A stretch of 42,313 nt of DNA from Planctomycetota bacterium (lineage in GTDB: Bacteria; Planctomycetota; UBA1135; UBA2386). The translations under genes were made by a program, and so were the position numbers. The notes beneath the pieces are model-generated. The model was not told the origin of the DNA, did no database searches, and saw only the letters and a program-made list of their open reading frames with translations. How positions within the stretch are numbered: position 1 is the stretch's first letter; every line of letters begins with the position of its first letter. Shown here in pieces: positions 25,901-32,705 of this stretch. The stretch is from positions 1 through 42,313 of the forward strand of contig VGZG01000027.1 of assembly GCA_016872675.1 (NCBI GenBank), read 5' to 3'.

Positions 25901-26903
25901 CTAACGACCGGGCCACGAGTAGGTCGACCTGGCCGTCCGTCAGCCCGGGAAAGGGCCTGGGCACGGGCAGCGGGTCGTCGCCCAGCCAGCGCCACGTTGT
26001 CGCCAATGCGGCGGCGTCCTGGCCGTCGCGCAGCAGCGACCACGCCGCTGCCGCGCCGGCATCGGCGACGTACTTGTGCGTGAAGCGCCGGCGCATGATC
26101 TCACATTGCGCCAGCAGGTCGTCGGTGCGACGCGATTGGTCGAGCGCGAGCGCCACGGCGCGGAAGGCCGCGACCGGCTCGCCCGGCGCCTCCAGGCTGC
26201 CGCGGTAGTAGTCGAGGCTGCGCTGCACCAGCTCGCGCAGCGCCACGAGCTGCTGCTCGAGCGGCGGCCACGCGGTCTGCAGGCGCGGGTCGTCGGCGTG
26301 CAGCGCCGCGAGGTGCACGCGCGCCGCCTCGATGCCCGGGTCCTGCGCGGGCCGGTACAGGAACGACCAGGCGGCCTCGCGGCCGGCGGGGCGGTCGAGC
26401 AGCGGCAACTCCCGCTCGAGGCGCACCATCGTCTCGCGCAGCCGCGGCTGGTAGAGCGTCTGGCTCGCCTCGCCGGCGAGTTCGAGGCCGCGGCCGTGGG
26501 TCGGATGCTTCGCCAGGAACTGTTCGGCGGCGCGCAGCGCTCCGGCGCCGTCGCCGCCGAGCGCCAGCAGGCGCACTTCGTCCAGCGGCAGTTCGTCGTC
26601 GTCGGGCAGCGCCCGCATCAGGCGCCGCACGTCCTCGAGCGCCGCGGCGTTCTGGCCGAGCTTCGTCGCCAGGTCGGCGCGCAGTCGCCACAACCGTTCG
26701 CTGCGCGCGGCGTCGCCGCGCACGTCGCGTTCCGTGATGTTCAGCAGCGAGATAGCACGGGCGAGCTGATCGCGGTCGGCGAGGGCCTGCGCCTCGGCCA
26801 GCGCCTCGTCCGGCCCGGTCAATTCCAGCGACGCATACGTGATGACGGCCGCGAGCGCGAGCAGCGTCGTCAAGACGAGGATCTGTAGGCTCTTCGCAAA
26901 CAT
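22929..26903 (-). CDS. Giant TPR-like repeat protein (PrsT-like), membrane-anchored
   Basis: 1324 residues. Residues 5-27 form an uncleaved N-terminal anchor ('LQILVLTTLLALAAVITYASL'). The rest is almost entirely amphipathic helices rich in Ala and Leu, in TPR-like pairs: 'ALAEAQALADRDQLARAISL', 'AAALREALAIDPANDALFAN', 'AQALARDCALAAINAFPQAR' and the closing 'AAFERLQRDYPSSSLARNA'. Exosortase-A loci carry a long TPR lipoprotein called PrsT beside PrsK and PrsR, and this gene lies in the same position, downstream of a PrsR-like regulator 45 bases away. It lacks a clear lipobox, so the link is by size, repeats and context. A TATAAC motif sits 11 bases before the start. It probably scaffolds export or assembly. 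Confidence 0.8.
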   Translation of the reverse strand: MFAKSLQILVLTTLLALAAVITYASLELTGPDEALAEAQALADRDQLARAISLLNITERDVRGDAARSERLWRLRADLATKLGQNAAALEDVRRLMRALPDDDELPLDEVRLLALGGDGAGALRAAEQFLAKHPTHGRGLELAGEASQTLYQPRLRETMVRLERELPLLDRPAGREAAWSFLYRPAQDPGIEAARVHLAALHADDPRLQTAWPPLEQQLVALRELVQRSLDYYRGSLEAPGEPVAAFRAVALALDQSRRTDDLLAQCEIMRRRFTHKYVADAGAAAAWSLLRDGQDAAALATTWRWLGDDPLPVPRPFPGLTDGQVDLLVARSLAGFRINDMAAVQQGMRDSTGLAKVLPYSTLVIPLSQGLAAAKNSAWIYASSFLQYSATLLMKQPRAVDRLDMLPEVALAALDAMRNHGMPEPDLQSLTTQWQRARPGTIEPLQANAAMQSAMGRPRGAAAALREALAIDPANDALFANFLAAMREQARDVGPDGAALMQQCVARRSKLPEMSDPTGYILCAEAALAANAQALARDCALAAINAFPQARTPHELALRVQLASDAPEEAVKAADRLLAGWPPDRAGVALALQAYAAAKRSPVALLTRALTASPSPELQAALLTQALADAPTTAASFAGPVLRDPAAPPASRLLAARALIASATAADARPLLDDAVTAPAACSDEFTEAVAAWLTAMAKTTTDDALLAAFQAWQPGLAASTPITDGLLPALAATLAATHPRAAQSVAEHAVANTRPERRTGRLFALAGRCAARIGDLRVAEERLTAALAFADGQECAEDLARLCLCTGRPDRAQEVRDVVVAPRALGLALRFDPPAAITKLVAARLTEDPTDLAAHATMAALGEGSMSDWPRLTIAVLPTFAEVLALAEDGLLAPLAVERLSALVAAAPEVMTNRLLLARALAHAGRGAEAAQRHRELVTKGAASPLVWREVARLADQPGYTLADDVGAAFVKALLAGELAGVPATERVAALLLLRRGLPADLPAATLARVVAALATLPATRWLAADEVTLLADRLPPDAGVATLAAVLATPQPEPVRQLAVTRSVDLCERLLQSPTTAVAALAAMRARLAADLAAGAVNGRVLRFVATADPTLMASDGAKWLVAHMDAIAAGRDTPTEMTTTVTALAALVGATDAQAAVEAALQRHPTALPLWQVRTEVAAARGDARAEVRDLGAVLAHCDAPTLRLLQVTLAAEARLAGVAEAAVLAALPPELRDGPLGRYTQGVLMLRMGRPDDAVPLLADAPARPDGMHLFARGLAALQSRAADGTQQARAAFERLQRDYPSSSLARNAGRFANQLALP

Positions 26904-26948
26904 TCGGTGCGACGGTTATAGCCCCGGAGAGTAGGCATGCACGCCTAG

Positions 26949-28331
26949 TCAGCGGATGCCGAGCCGGCGCAGTTTGTGGAACAGCGTGCTGCGGTCGATG
27001 CCGAGCTCCTTGGCGGCGCGCTCGCGATTGCCGCCACAGCGCGCGAGGCGCAGTTCGATGATCCGCTTCTCGGACGCTGCGAGCGCGTCGCGCAGCGGCA
27101 GGGCGCCGATGTCGGCGTCGGCGGTCGCGGCCGTCGCAGCCGCGTTGCCGCCGCGCGTGGCTGGCGCGCGTCCAAACGTCGGTAGGTCGACAACATCGAT
27201 TGCCGTGCCCTCGCCGAGCACGACGGCGCGCTCGATGACGTTCTCCAGCTGCCGAACGTTGCCGGGCCACTGTGCCTCCGACAGCGCCGCGAGCGCGGCG
27301 GGGGTGAAGCGGGTCACCGGCTTGCCGTGCTCGGCGGCGAAGCGGCGCAGGAAGTGCTGCGCCAGCGGCGCAATGTCGGCGGCGCGGTCGCGCAGCAGCG
27401 GCATCTCCAGCGCGACGACGTGGATGCGGTAGTAGAGGTCTTCGCGGAACTCGCCGGCGGCGACCGCCTGCTCGAGGTTCTTGTTGGTTGCCAGCACGAT
27501 GCGCACGTCGACCGGGATCGTCTTGGTTTCGCCGACGCGCTCGATGACGCGGTCCTGCAGCACGCGCAGCAGCTTGACCTGGAACGCGGGCGAGATCGTG
27601 CCGATCTCGTCGAGGAAGATCGTGCCGCCGTGCGCCGCCTCGAACTTGCCGACCTTGTCCTTGACCGCGCCGGTGAACGAGCCGCGGATGTGGCCGAACA
27701 ACTCGCTCTCCAGCAGCGACTCTGGCAGGGCCCCGCAATTGACCTCGATGAACGGGCCCCTGCTGCGGGCGCTGAGTTGGTGCAACGCGCGGGCGACCAT
27801 CGTCTTGCCGGTGCCTGACTCGCCGGTGATCAGCACCGTCGTCTTGGTCGGGGCGACGGCGCGCACCGTCTTGAAGATTGCCTGCATGCGCGGGTCGCTG
27901 CCGACGACGTTGTCGAGCCGCAAGCGATCGTCGAGCGCTGACTTGAGTTCCTGGTTCTCGCGCTGCAGCGCCGCCTTCGCGAGCACGCGATCGATGGCGA
28001 CGAGGATCTGATCGGGGGTGTACGGCTTGCCGAGGAAGTCGGCCGCACCATGACGCATCGCCTGCACGGCGTCCTGCACCGAGCCGAACGCCGACATCAG
28101 CACGACGGCGACGTCGGGGTGCGACTGCTGGATCTCGTGCAGCAACTTCATGCCGCCGCCTCCTGGCAGGGCGAGTTCGCAGAGCACGAGATCGACGTCG
28201 TCGTCGGTCAGCGGCGCCAGCGCGGACGGCACGTCGCGCGCGGCGTCGAGTTCGAAGCCATTCCGTTGCAGCAGCGCTTGCAGTTCCTGTTGGGCGCGGG
28301 GATCGGGGTCGGCGACGAGGATGCGGGCCAT
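26949..28331 (-). CDS. NtrC-family sigma-54 activator with degenerate receiver (PrsR-like)
   Basis: 460 residues. The N-terminal receiver (1-118) keeps Asp8, Ser80 and Lys102, but the phospho-acceptor position is Glu52 (codon GAA at 28178-28176) in 'DLVLCELALPG', where 'D.RMPG' is expected. The AAA+ domain has Walker A 'GESGTGK' at 170-176, the sigma-54-contacting loop 'GSFTGA' at 217-222 (usually GAFTGA), Walker B 'GGTIFLDEIG', and 'WPGNVRQLENVIERA'. A Fis-type HTH ends it ('NRERAAKELGIDRSTLFHKL'). Exosortase loci often contain such a regulator (PrsR) with a kinase PrsK; no kinase is seen here. It is co-transcribed with the repeat protein and divergent from the DUF58 operon. Confidence 0.93.
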   Translation of the reverse strand: MARILVADPDPRAQQELQALLQRNGFELDAARDVPSALAPLTDDDVDLVLCELALPGGGGMKLLHEIQQSHPDVAVVLMSAFGSVQDAVQAMRHGAADFLGKPYTPDQILVAIDRVLAKAALQRENQELKSALDDRLRLDNVVGSDPRMQAIFKTVRAVAPTKTTVLITGESGTGKTMVARALHQLSARSRGPFIEVNCGALPESLLESELFGHIRGSFTGAVKDKVGKFEAAHGGTIFLDEIGTISPAFQVKLLRVLQDRVIERVGETKTIPVDVRIVLATNKNLEQAVAAGEFREDLYYRIHVVALEMPLLRDRAADIAPLAQHFLRRFAAEHGKPVTRFTPAALAALSEAQWPGNVRQLENVIERAVVLGEGTAIDVVDLPTFGRAPATRGGNAAATAATADADIGALPLRDALAASEKRIIELRLARCGGNRERAAKELGIDRSTLFHKLRRLGIR

Positions 28332-28470
28332 GGTCGTTGGGTCGGAATTCGGCGACGGTGTCGCGGGAATGCGACGGGGTCGACATCGGCCGACGGCGGC
28401 GGGTGTCTGGAGTCAGTCCCACGGTTCTCTGGCGGTGGCCCTGGGGCTAGCCTCTGCGGCTCCGCCGCCG
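28332..28470. other. Divergent intergenic region between regulator and DUF58 operon
   Basis: This 139-base region must hold both promoters. GTCGC and GCGAC flank GGGAAT at 28360-28375. No -24/-12 (TGGC-N8-TTGC-type) element for sigma-54 was found by eye, and no clean sigma-70 pair. Confidence 0.35.
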
Positions 28471-29424
28471 ATGCCGTTCCGCCTGCCTTGGACCGCCGCA
28501 AGTCGCGCTGCCGCATCGGCTCCCGAGGAGTCGCTGGCGGACGCGCTGGCATCGGTCCGCCGCCTCGAAATGGCGCCTGGCCGGCTGGTGACCGACGTGC
28601 TGGCCGGCGGCTTCCGCTCGTCGTTCCGCGGCGGCGGCTTGGAGTTCAGCGACGTGCGCGAGTACGTCGAGGGCGACGACCCGCGCTCGGTCGATTGGAA
28701 CGTCACCGCGCGCATGGGTCGGCCGTTCGTCAAACGCTTCGTCGAGGAGCGTGAGCGCACGCTGGTGTTCGTGCAGGACCTCGGCGCTTGCATGCAGGCG
28801 GGACTCGGCGCGTGGTCAGTTCGCCAACTCGGTGCGCGCGTCGCCGCGTGCCTGTGCCGCATGGCGATCGACAACCACGATCGCGTTGGGTTGTTCGCCG
28901 GTGTCGCTGGCGACGAGCGCCTGGTGCCGCCGAAGAAGGGTCCGGGCCACGTGCTGCGCGTGCTGCGGGACGTCGTCGAGGCGCCGCTGCGCCCGAGCCG
29001 CGCCAACCTGCCGGCGATGCTCGCCGCCGTCGGCGGCCGTCTGCGCCGCCGCGCGGTGGTCTTCGTGCTGTCGGACTTCGCCGGGACCGCGCCGATTGCC
29101 AGCCTGTCGACGATCGCGCGCCGGCACGACGTTGTCTGCGTGCGCCTGTTGGCGCGCGAACTGGTCGCGCCGCCGCGCGCGTTGTTCGACGTCATCGACC
29201 CGCGCGGCGGGCGCGCGGCGACGATCGACTTCACTGCCGAGCCGGTTCGCGCCGCCTGGGCTGCGCGCGTCGCCGTGTGGCGACGGGCGCGCGCCGAGGA
29301 GATCGCCCGCGCCGGCGCCGACGGCTTCGACGTGGTGGCGCCGGAGAAGGCCGACGCGGATGCGATCGGCCAGCCGCTCGCGCGCTTCTTCCGGCGTCGG
29401 TCGCTGCAGGGCGCGACGCGATGA
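28471..29424 (+). CDS. DUF58-domain protein with degenerate MIDAS
   Basis: 317 residues from ATG 28471, the first start consistent with the family's N-terminus. The DUF58 core is clear: 'GGFRSSFRGGGLEFSDVREY', then 'GDDPRSVDWNVTARMGRPFVKRF' in its usual position (cut here to the visible pattern G-D-D-x-R-x-x-D-W). It is followed by a von Willebrand A-like fold ('TLVFVQDLGACM', 'VVFVLSDFAG'). The MIDAS motif, normally D-x-S-x-S, reads D-L-G-A-C, so metal binding by this site is doubtful. DUF58 proteins act with MoxR AAA+ ATPases and Bat proteins in envelope stress functions. Here no MoxR gene precedes it; the neighbour is the divergent sigma-54 activator. It is coupled to the next gene through ATGA. 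Confidence 0.88.
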   Translation: MPFRLPWTAASRAAASAPEESLADALASVRRLEMAPGRLVTDVLAGGFRSSFRGGGLEFSDVREYVEGDDPRSVDWNVTARMGRPFVKRFVEERERTLVFVQDLGACMQAGLGAWSVRQLGARVAACLCRMAIDNHDRVGLFAGVAGDERLVPPKKGPGHVLRVLRDVVEAPLRPSRANLPAMLAAVGGRLRRRAVVFVLSDFAGTAPIASLSTIARRHDVVCVRLLARELVAPPRALFDVIDPRGGRAATIDFTAEPVRAAWAARVAVWRRARAEEIARAGADGFDVVAPEKADADAIGQPLARFFRRRSLQGATR

Positions 29425-29930
29425 GCCAGGGACCGCAAGGTGGCGGGCCGGTGGTGCTCGAGTGGCCCGGCGACTTGCGCGACCTGCCGGCGGCCGGCGG
29501 CGTGTGGTATTGGCTGGCTGCACTGAGCGTCGCTGCGGCGGCGCTGGCGTGGTGGGCGTGGCGGCGGCGATCGCCGTCGGCCGCGGCGCCGATCGTTGCG
29601 TCGACAGCGACTCTACGCACGCCGGATGCGGCGGCGTGGCTGCGCGCGCTCGCGCTGCCCGCCGATGCTGCGGCGACCGTGGTGTTCGCCGCCAAGGTCA
29701 AGCGGATCGTGCGCTTGCGCGCTTGGTATCAATGGGCGCTCGCGGCCGAGCTCATGACCAGCGAAGAACTGCAGCGCTATCTGCCGGCGGCTCCCGGTCT
29801 GGCGCCGTGCCTCGGCGCCTGCGACCGGGTGCTGTTCGCGAACGGCAGCCTGGACGCTGACGCCGCCGCAGCAGTGCGCGCACAGGCCATCGCTTTCGTC
29901 GAGTACGCCCCAGAGCCAGGAACCTCATGA
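29421..29930 (+). CDS. DUF4381-like membrane protein of the Bat operon
   Basis: 169 residues. After a Gly/Pro-rich start comes 'LRDLPAAGGVWYWLAALSVA', a membrane helix at about 28-48 ending in 'WWAWRRR', a stop-transfer-like basic cluster. The remainder is helical and cytoplasmic by the positive-inside rule ('VKRIVRLRAWYQWALAAELM'). DUF4381 proteins sit between DUF58 and the BatA gene in many MoxR/Bat operons; their role is not known. Identification rests on that order, on size and on the 'L.DI..P....WWP' type opening, which is only partly kept here. Both ends overlap neighbours as ATGA. Confidence 0.7.
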   Translation: MSQGPQGGGPVVLEWPGDLRDLPAAGGVWYWLAALSVAAAALAWWAWRRRSPSAAAPIVASTATLRTPDAAAWLRALALPADAAATVVFAAKVKRIVRLRAWYQWALAAELMTSEELQRYLPAAPGLAPCLGACDRVLFANGSLDADAAAAVRAQAIAFVEYAPEPGTS

Positions 29931-31000
29931 GCCCGGCCATCGCAGCGCATACGAGCGCGACAAGCGCCATCGGGTCCGCGGCGGCCGTGGGCGAAATGGC
30001 GGCAGCCGTGCCCGGCGTCGCGCTGCAGGCGCCCGGCGCGCTCGCGCTCGCCGTGCTCGTGGTGGCGGCCGCGGCCTATCGCAATTGGCGCCGGCCGCGC
30101 GTGCCGTTCGCCGGCATGCAGCTGCTGGCCGATGCCGCCGAACTGCCGCCGCTGCCGACAACGTGGCGCGCGCGCCTTTCGGCGCTGCCGGCATGGTGCG
30201 AACTGCTCGCGGCGCTGGCGTTGGTCGTCGCACTAGCGCGGCCGGTCGAGCGCGTGCCGGCGCCAACGCCGCCGCCGGGGCGCGACCTGCTGCTGTGCCT
30301 CGACATCAGTTCGTCGATGGCGGCGAGCGACCTCGATCCGCAGCGCTCGCGCCACGCCGTCGGCCAGGCGCTGGCCGAACGCTTCGTGCGCGCGCGCGCC
30401 AGCGACCGCATCGGCCTCGTCGCCTTCGCCCGCTACGCCGACCTCGTCTGCCCGCCGACGCGCGACCACGAGGCGCTGGTGACGGCGCTGCGCGGTGTGC
30501 GCATGGTGTCGAAGGACGGCGCCGAGGACGCGACGGCGATCGGCGCCGCGGTCGGGAAGGCGGCGGCGTCGCTGGCCGGCGTGGATGGCGCCGCCAAGGT
30601 CGTCATCGTGGTCACCGACGGCGAGGAGAACGTCAGCAACAAGCTGCAGCCGAACGAGGTGGCGCCGCTGCACGCGGCTCAGGCGTGCGCCGCCGCCGGC
30701 ATTCGCGTGCACGCCGTCGTCGTCGGCCGCGGCAACCAGAAGCCGGATGGCCGCTTCGTGGCGCTTGACACCACGGCGGTGCAGCAACTGGCGAGCACGA
30801 CCGGCGGCCGCAGTTGGCTGTGTGAGGACGAGGCTGCGCTCGCCGAGGTGTATGCGCTCATCGACGCACTCGAAGCCGACGCGACGCCGCCGCCCGGCGT
30901 GGTCGCGCGCGAACGCTTCGCCGTGGCGCTGTTGGTCGCCGCTGTCGCCGCGGCTTTGGCGCGGTTGCTGCGGGCGCTCGGCCTGCGGAGGCTGCCGTGA
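29927..31000 (+). CDS. batA: BatA-like von Willebrand A membrane protein
   Basis: 357 residues. Membrane helices are expected at about 36-52 ('GALALAVLVVAAAAY'), 90-105 ('CELLAALALVVALA') and near the C-terminus ('FAVALLVAAVAAALARLL'). The vWA domain between them has an intact MIDAS: 'LCLDISSSMAASDLDP' (D-x-S-x-S), 'EDATAIGAAVGKA' with the Thr, and 'VVIVVTDGEENVS' with the Asp. The BatA helix-domain-helix layout is standard, with the vWA domain facing the periplasm. BatA-E proteins were named for aerotolerance in Bacteroides, but their biochemical role is unsettled. The GTG of the next gene overlaps this stop. Confidence 0.88.
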   Translation: MSPAIAAHTSATSAIGSAAAVGEMAAAVPGVALQAPGALALAVLVVAAAAYRNWRRPRVPFAGMQLLADAAELPPLPTTWRARLSALPAWCELLAALALVVALARPVERVPAPTPPPGRDLLLCLDISSSMAASDLDPQRSRHAVGQALAERFVRARASDRIGLVAFARYADLVCPPTRDHEALVTALRGVRMVSKDGAEDATAIGAAVGKAAASLAGVDGAAKVVIVVTDGEENVSNKLQPNEVAPLHAAQACAAAGIRVHAVVVGRGNQKPDGRFVALDTTAVQQLASTTGGRSWLCEDEAALAEVYALIDALEADATPPPGVVARERFAVALLVAAVAAALARLLRALGLRRLP

Positions 31001-31977
31001 GCGGGCTGTTCTTCCTCTGGCCGGCGCACTGGCCGCTGGCGCTGCTCGCCGTGCCGGCGGCGGCGGCGCTGTGGCGGTGGCGACGCGCGCGCGAACAACG
31101 GCTGCGTCAGCATCTCGGCGCGCGCGCGGAGCGGCTCGTCGGCGCGCCGGCGGCGGCGCGCTGGCGCTGGGGGGCCGACGCCGGCGTGGTGTTGCTCGTC
31201 GGACTCGCCGTGCTCGAACCGGCGATGCCGGGCGATGTCGGCGAAGCCGGGGGCGACGTGGCGCTGTGCGTCGACGTGTCGTGGTCGATGGCGGCGCGCG
31301 ACGTCACGCCGTCGCGCCTTGGCCTCGCGCAGCAGGCGATCGCGCGCTTTGCCGTTGCGGCGACCGACACGCGCGCTGCGCTCGTGGTCTACGCCGGTGA
31401 CGCGATGGTCGCGGCGCCGCTGACGGCCGACCTCGCCGCGGTCGCGACGCTCGCCGGCGAACTAGCGCCCGGCGCGCATGGTCGCGCCGGCACCGATCCG
31501 GGCGCTGCGATCGATCGCGCCGTCCAACTGCTGCAGCGTGGCGGCCGTGCTGGCGCGGTGGTGGTGCTCAGCGACGGCGAGGACTTCACCGGCGGCGCGC
31601 TGGCGGCGGCGCGGCGCGCCCAGGCCGCGGGCTACACGGTGCACGCGCTCGGCCTGGGCACCGCCGCCGGCGGCAAGATCGTCGTCGATGGCGGCGCCGG
31701 CGAGACGTTCCTCCAGGACGACAACAGCGAGGACATCGTCACGCGCGGCGAGTTCGCGGCGCTGGCGGCTTGGGCGGAGGCTGGTGGCGGCCGCTTCGAT
31801 CGCGTTGGCGATGGCGACGCATTGCGCGCGCTGCAGGATGGAGCGTTGGCGCCGGCGGCGCGGCAGGCGGCGGTGCGCGCCGGGCGCTTGCAGCCGTTGC
31901 CGTTGTGGCGCTGGCCCTTGCTCGTCGCGTTGGCGCTCTGGATGCTGGCCGCGTGCGCCCCGGAGCGTCGGCGATGA
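30997..31977 (+). CDS. batB: BatB-like von Willebrand A membrane protein
   Basis: 326 residues from GTG 30997 (GTGA overlap). The first membrane helix lies at 5-27, followed by a basic cytoplasmic stretch ('WRWRRAREQRLRQHLG'), a second helix near 60-78 ('AGVVLLVGLAVLEPAM'), the vWA domain, and a C-terminal helix ('WPLLVALALWMLAACAPE'). The MIDAS is intact: 'CVDVSWSMAARDVTPSR', 'GTDPGAAIDRA' and 'VVLSDGEDFTGG'. The 'S..R.A.RD..PSRL' pattern after the MIDAS is typical of BatB, which pairs with BatA. The gene is coupled downstream through ATGA. Confidence 0.88.
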   Translation: MSGLFFLWPAHWPLALLAVPAAAALWRWRRAREQRLRQHLGARAERLVGAPAAARWRWGADAGVVLLVGLAVLEPAMPGDVGEAGGDVALCVDVSWSMAARDVTPSRLGLAQQAIARFAVAATDTRAALVVYAGDAMVAAPLTADLAAVATLAGELAPGAHGRAGTDPGAAIDRAVQLLQRGGRAGAVVVLSDGEDFTGGALAAARRAQAAGYTVHALGLGTAAGGKIVVDGGAGETFLQDDNSEDIVTRGEFAALAAWAEAGGGRFDRVGDGDALRALQDGALAPAARQAAVRAGRLQPLPLWRWPLLVALALWMLAACAPERRR

Positions 31978-32705
31978 TCCGCTTCTTCGTGCCCTGCCTG
32001 TGGGCCGTCGCGCTCGCCGCCCAGGATCCGGCGGCGTTCGCCGCCGCGGTTGCCGACTACCGCGCCGGCAAGCACGAAGCCGCGTTCGCCGCTTTCCAGC
32101 AGCAATTCGCCGCCGCTGGCGATACTGCGAGCGACGCGCTGCGTTGGAACCTTGCGCTGGCAGCGCTGCGGCTGCAACGCAGCGGTGACGCCGAAGAGGC
32201 GGTCGGGTCGTGGCTGGATGGCGCCGATGACGGCCGCCGTGCCGACGCCGAGTTCGTGTTCGGCATGGCCGGCGCGCAGCGCGGCGAACGCGCTGCCGCG
32301 GCTGCGCAGCTGCCGGACGCCGAGCCGCTGGCGTGGGCGATGGCGATTCGCGCCATGGAGCAGTCGGCCGGCGCGTTCGTGCGCGCTGCTGGCGCCCGTG
32401 GCGGTTGGCCGGAAGCCGAGCGCAACGCCGCGCGCACGCGCGCCCGCGTCGATGAGCTCAAGCGCTTGCGCGACGCTGTGCGCGAGCAGGCGGCCAAGAA
32501 GGAGTCGGCGCCCAAGCCCTTGCCGCCAGCGCCCAAGCCCAAGCCGGAGACGGACGAGGACCCGCTCGGCCTCGTGGTCGAGCCTTTGCCGACGGGCGAC
32601 CTGCCCGCGCTGGCGCGCCGCATCGCGCAGCGCGACCAGAAGAAGATCGCGGTGCGGCGCGAGCAGCAGCAGCAGGCGCTGCGCGCCGGGGAGCGCGGGT
32701 GGTGA
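31974..32705 (+). CDS. BatC-like TPR protein of the Bat operon
   Basis: 243 residues with a short hydrophobic start ('MIRFFVPCLWAVALAAQ') likely to be a signal peptide. Residues 20-120 read as two or three TPR-like helix pairs ('FAAAVADYRAGKHEAAFAAF', 'ALRWNLALAALRLQRSGDAE'). Residues 125-170 are a charged helix, followed by a Lys/Pro linker ('PKPLPPAPKPKPE') and a basic, Gln-rich tail. BatC proteins are periplasmic TPR proteins placed between BatB and BatD, and position and repeats agree. The low-complexity linker is unusual and may cross the periplasm. Confidence 0.7.
   Translation: MIRFFVPCLWAVALAAQDPAAFAAAVADYRAGKHEAAFAAFQQQFAAAGDTASDALRWNLALAALRLQRSGDAEEAVGSWLDGADDGRRADAEFVFGMAGAQRGERAAAAAQLPDAEPLAWAMAIRAMEQSAGAFVRAAGARGGWPEAERNAARTRARVDELKRLRDAVREQAAKKESAPKPLPPAPKPKPETDEDPLGLVVEPLPTGDLPALARRIAQRDQKKIAVRREQQQQALRAGERGW

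Noticed and set aside
28332-28470. Sigma-54 (-24/-12) promoter for the DUF58 operon
   Set aside because: GG-rich steps are present, but no TGGC and TTGC pair at the required spacing was found by eye.
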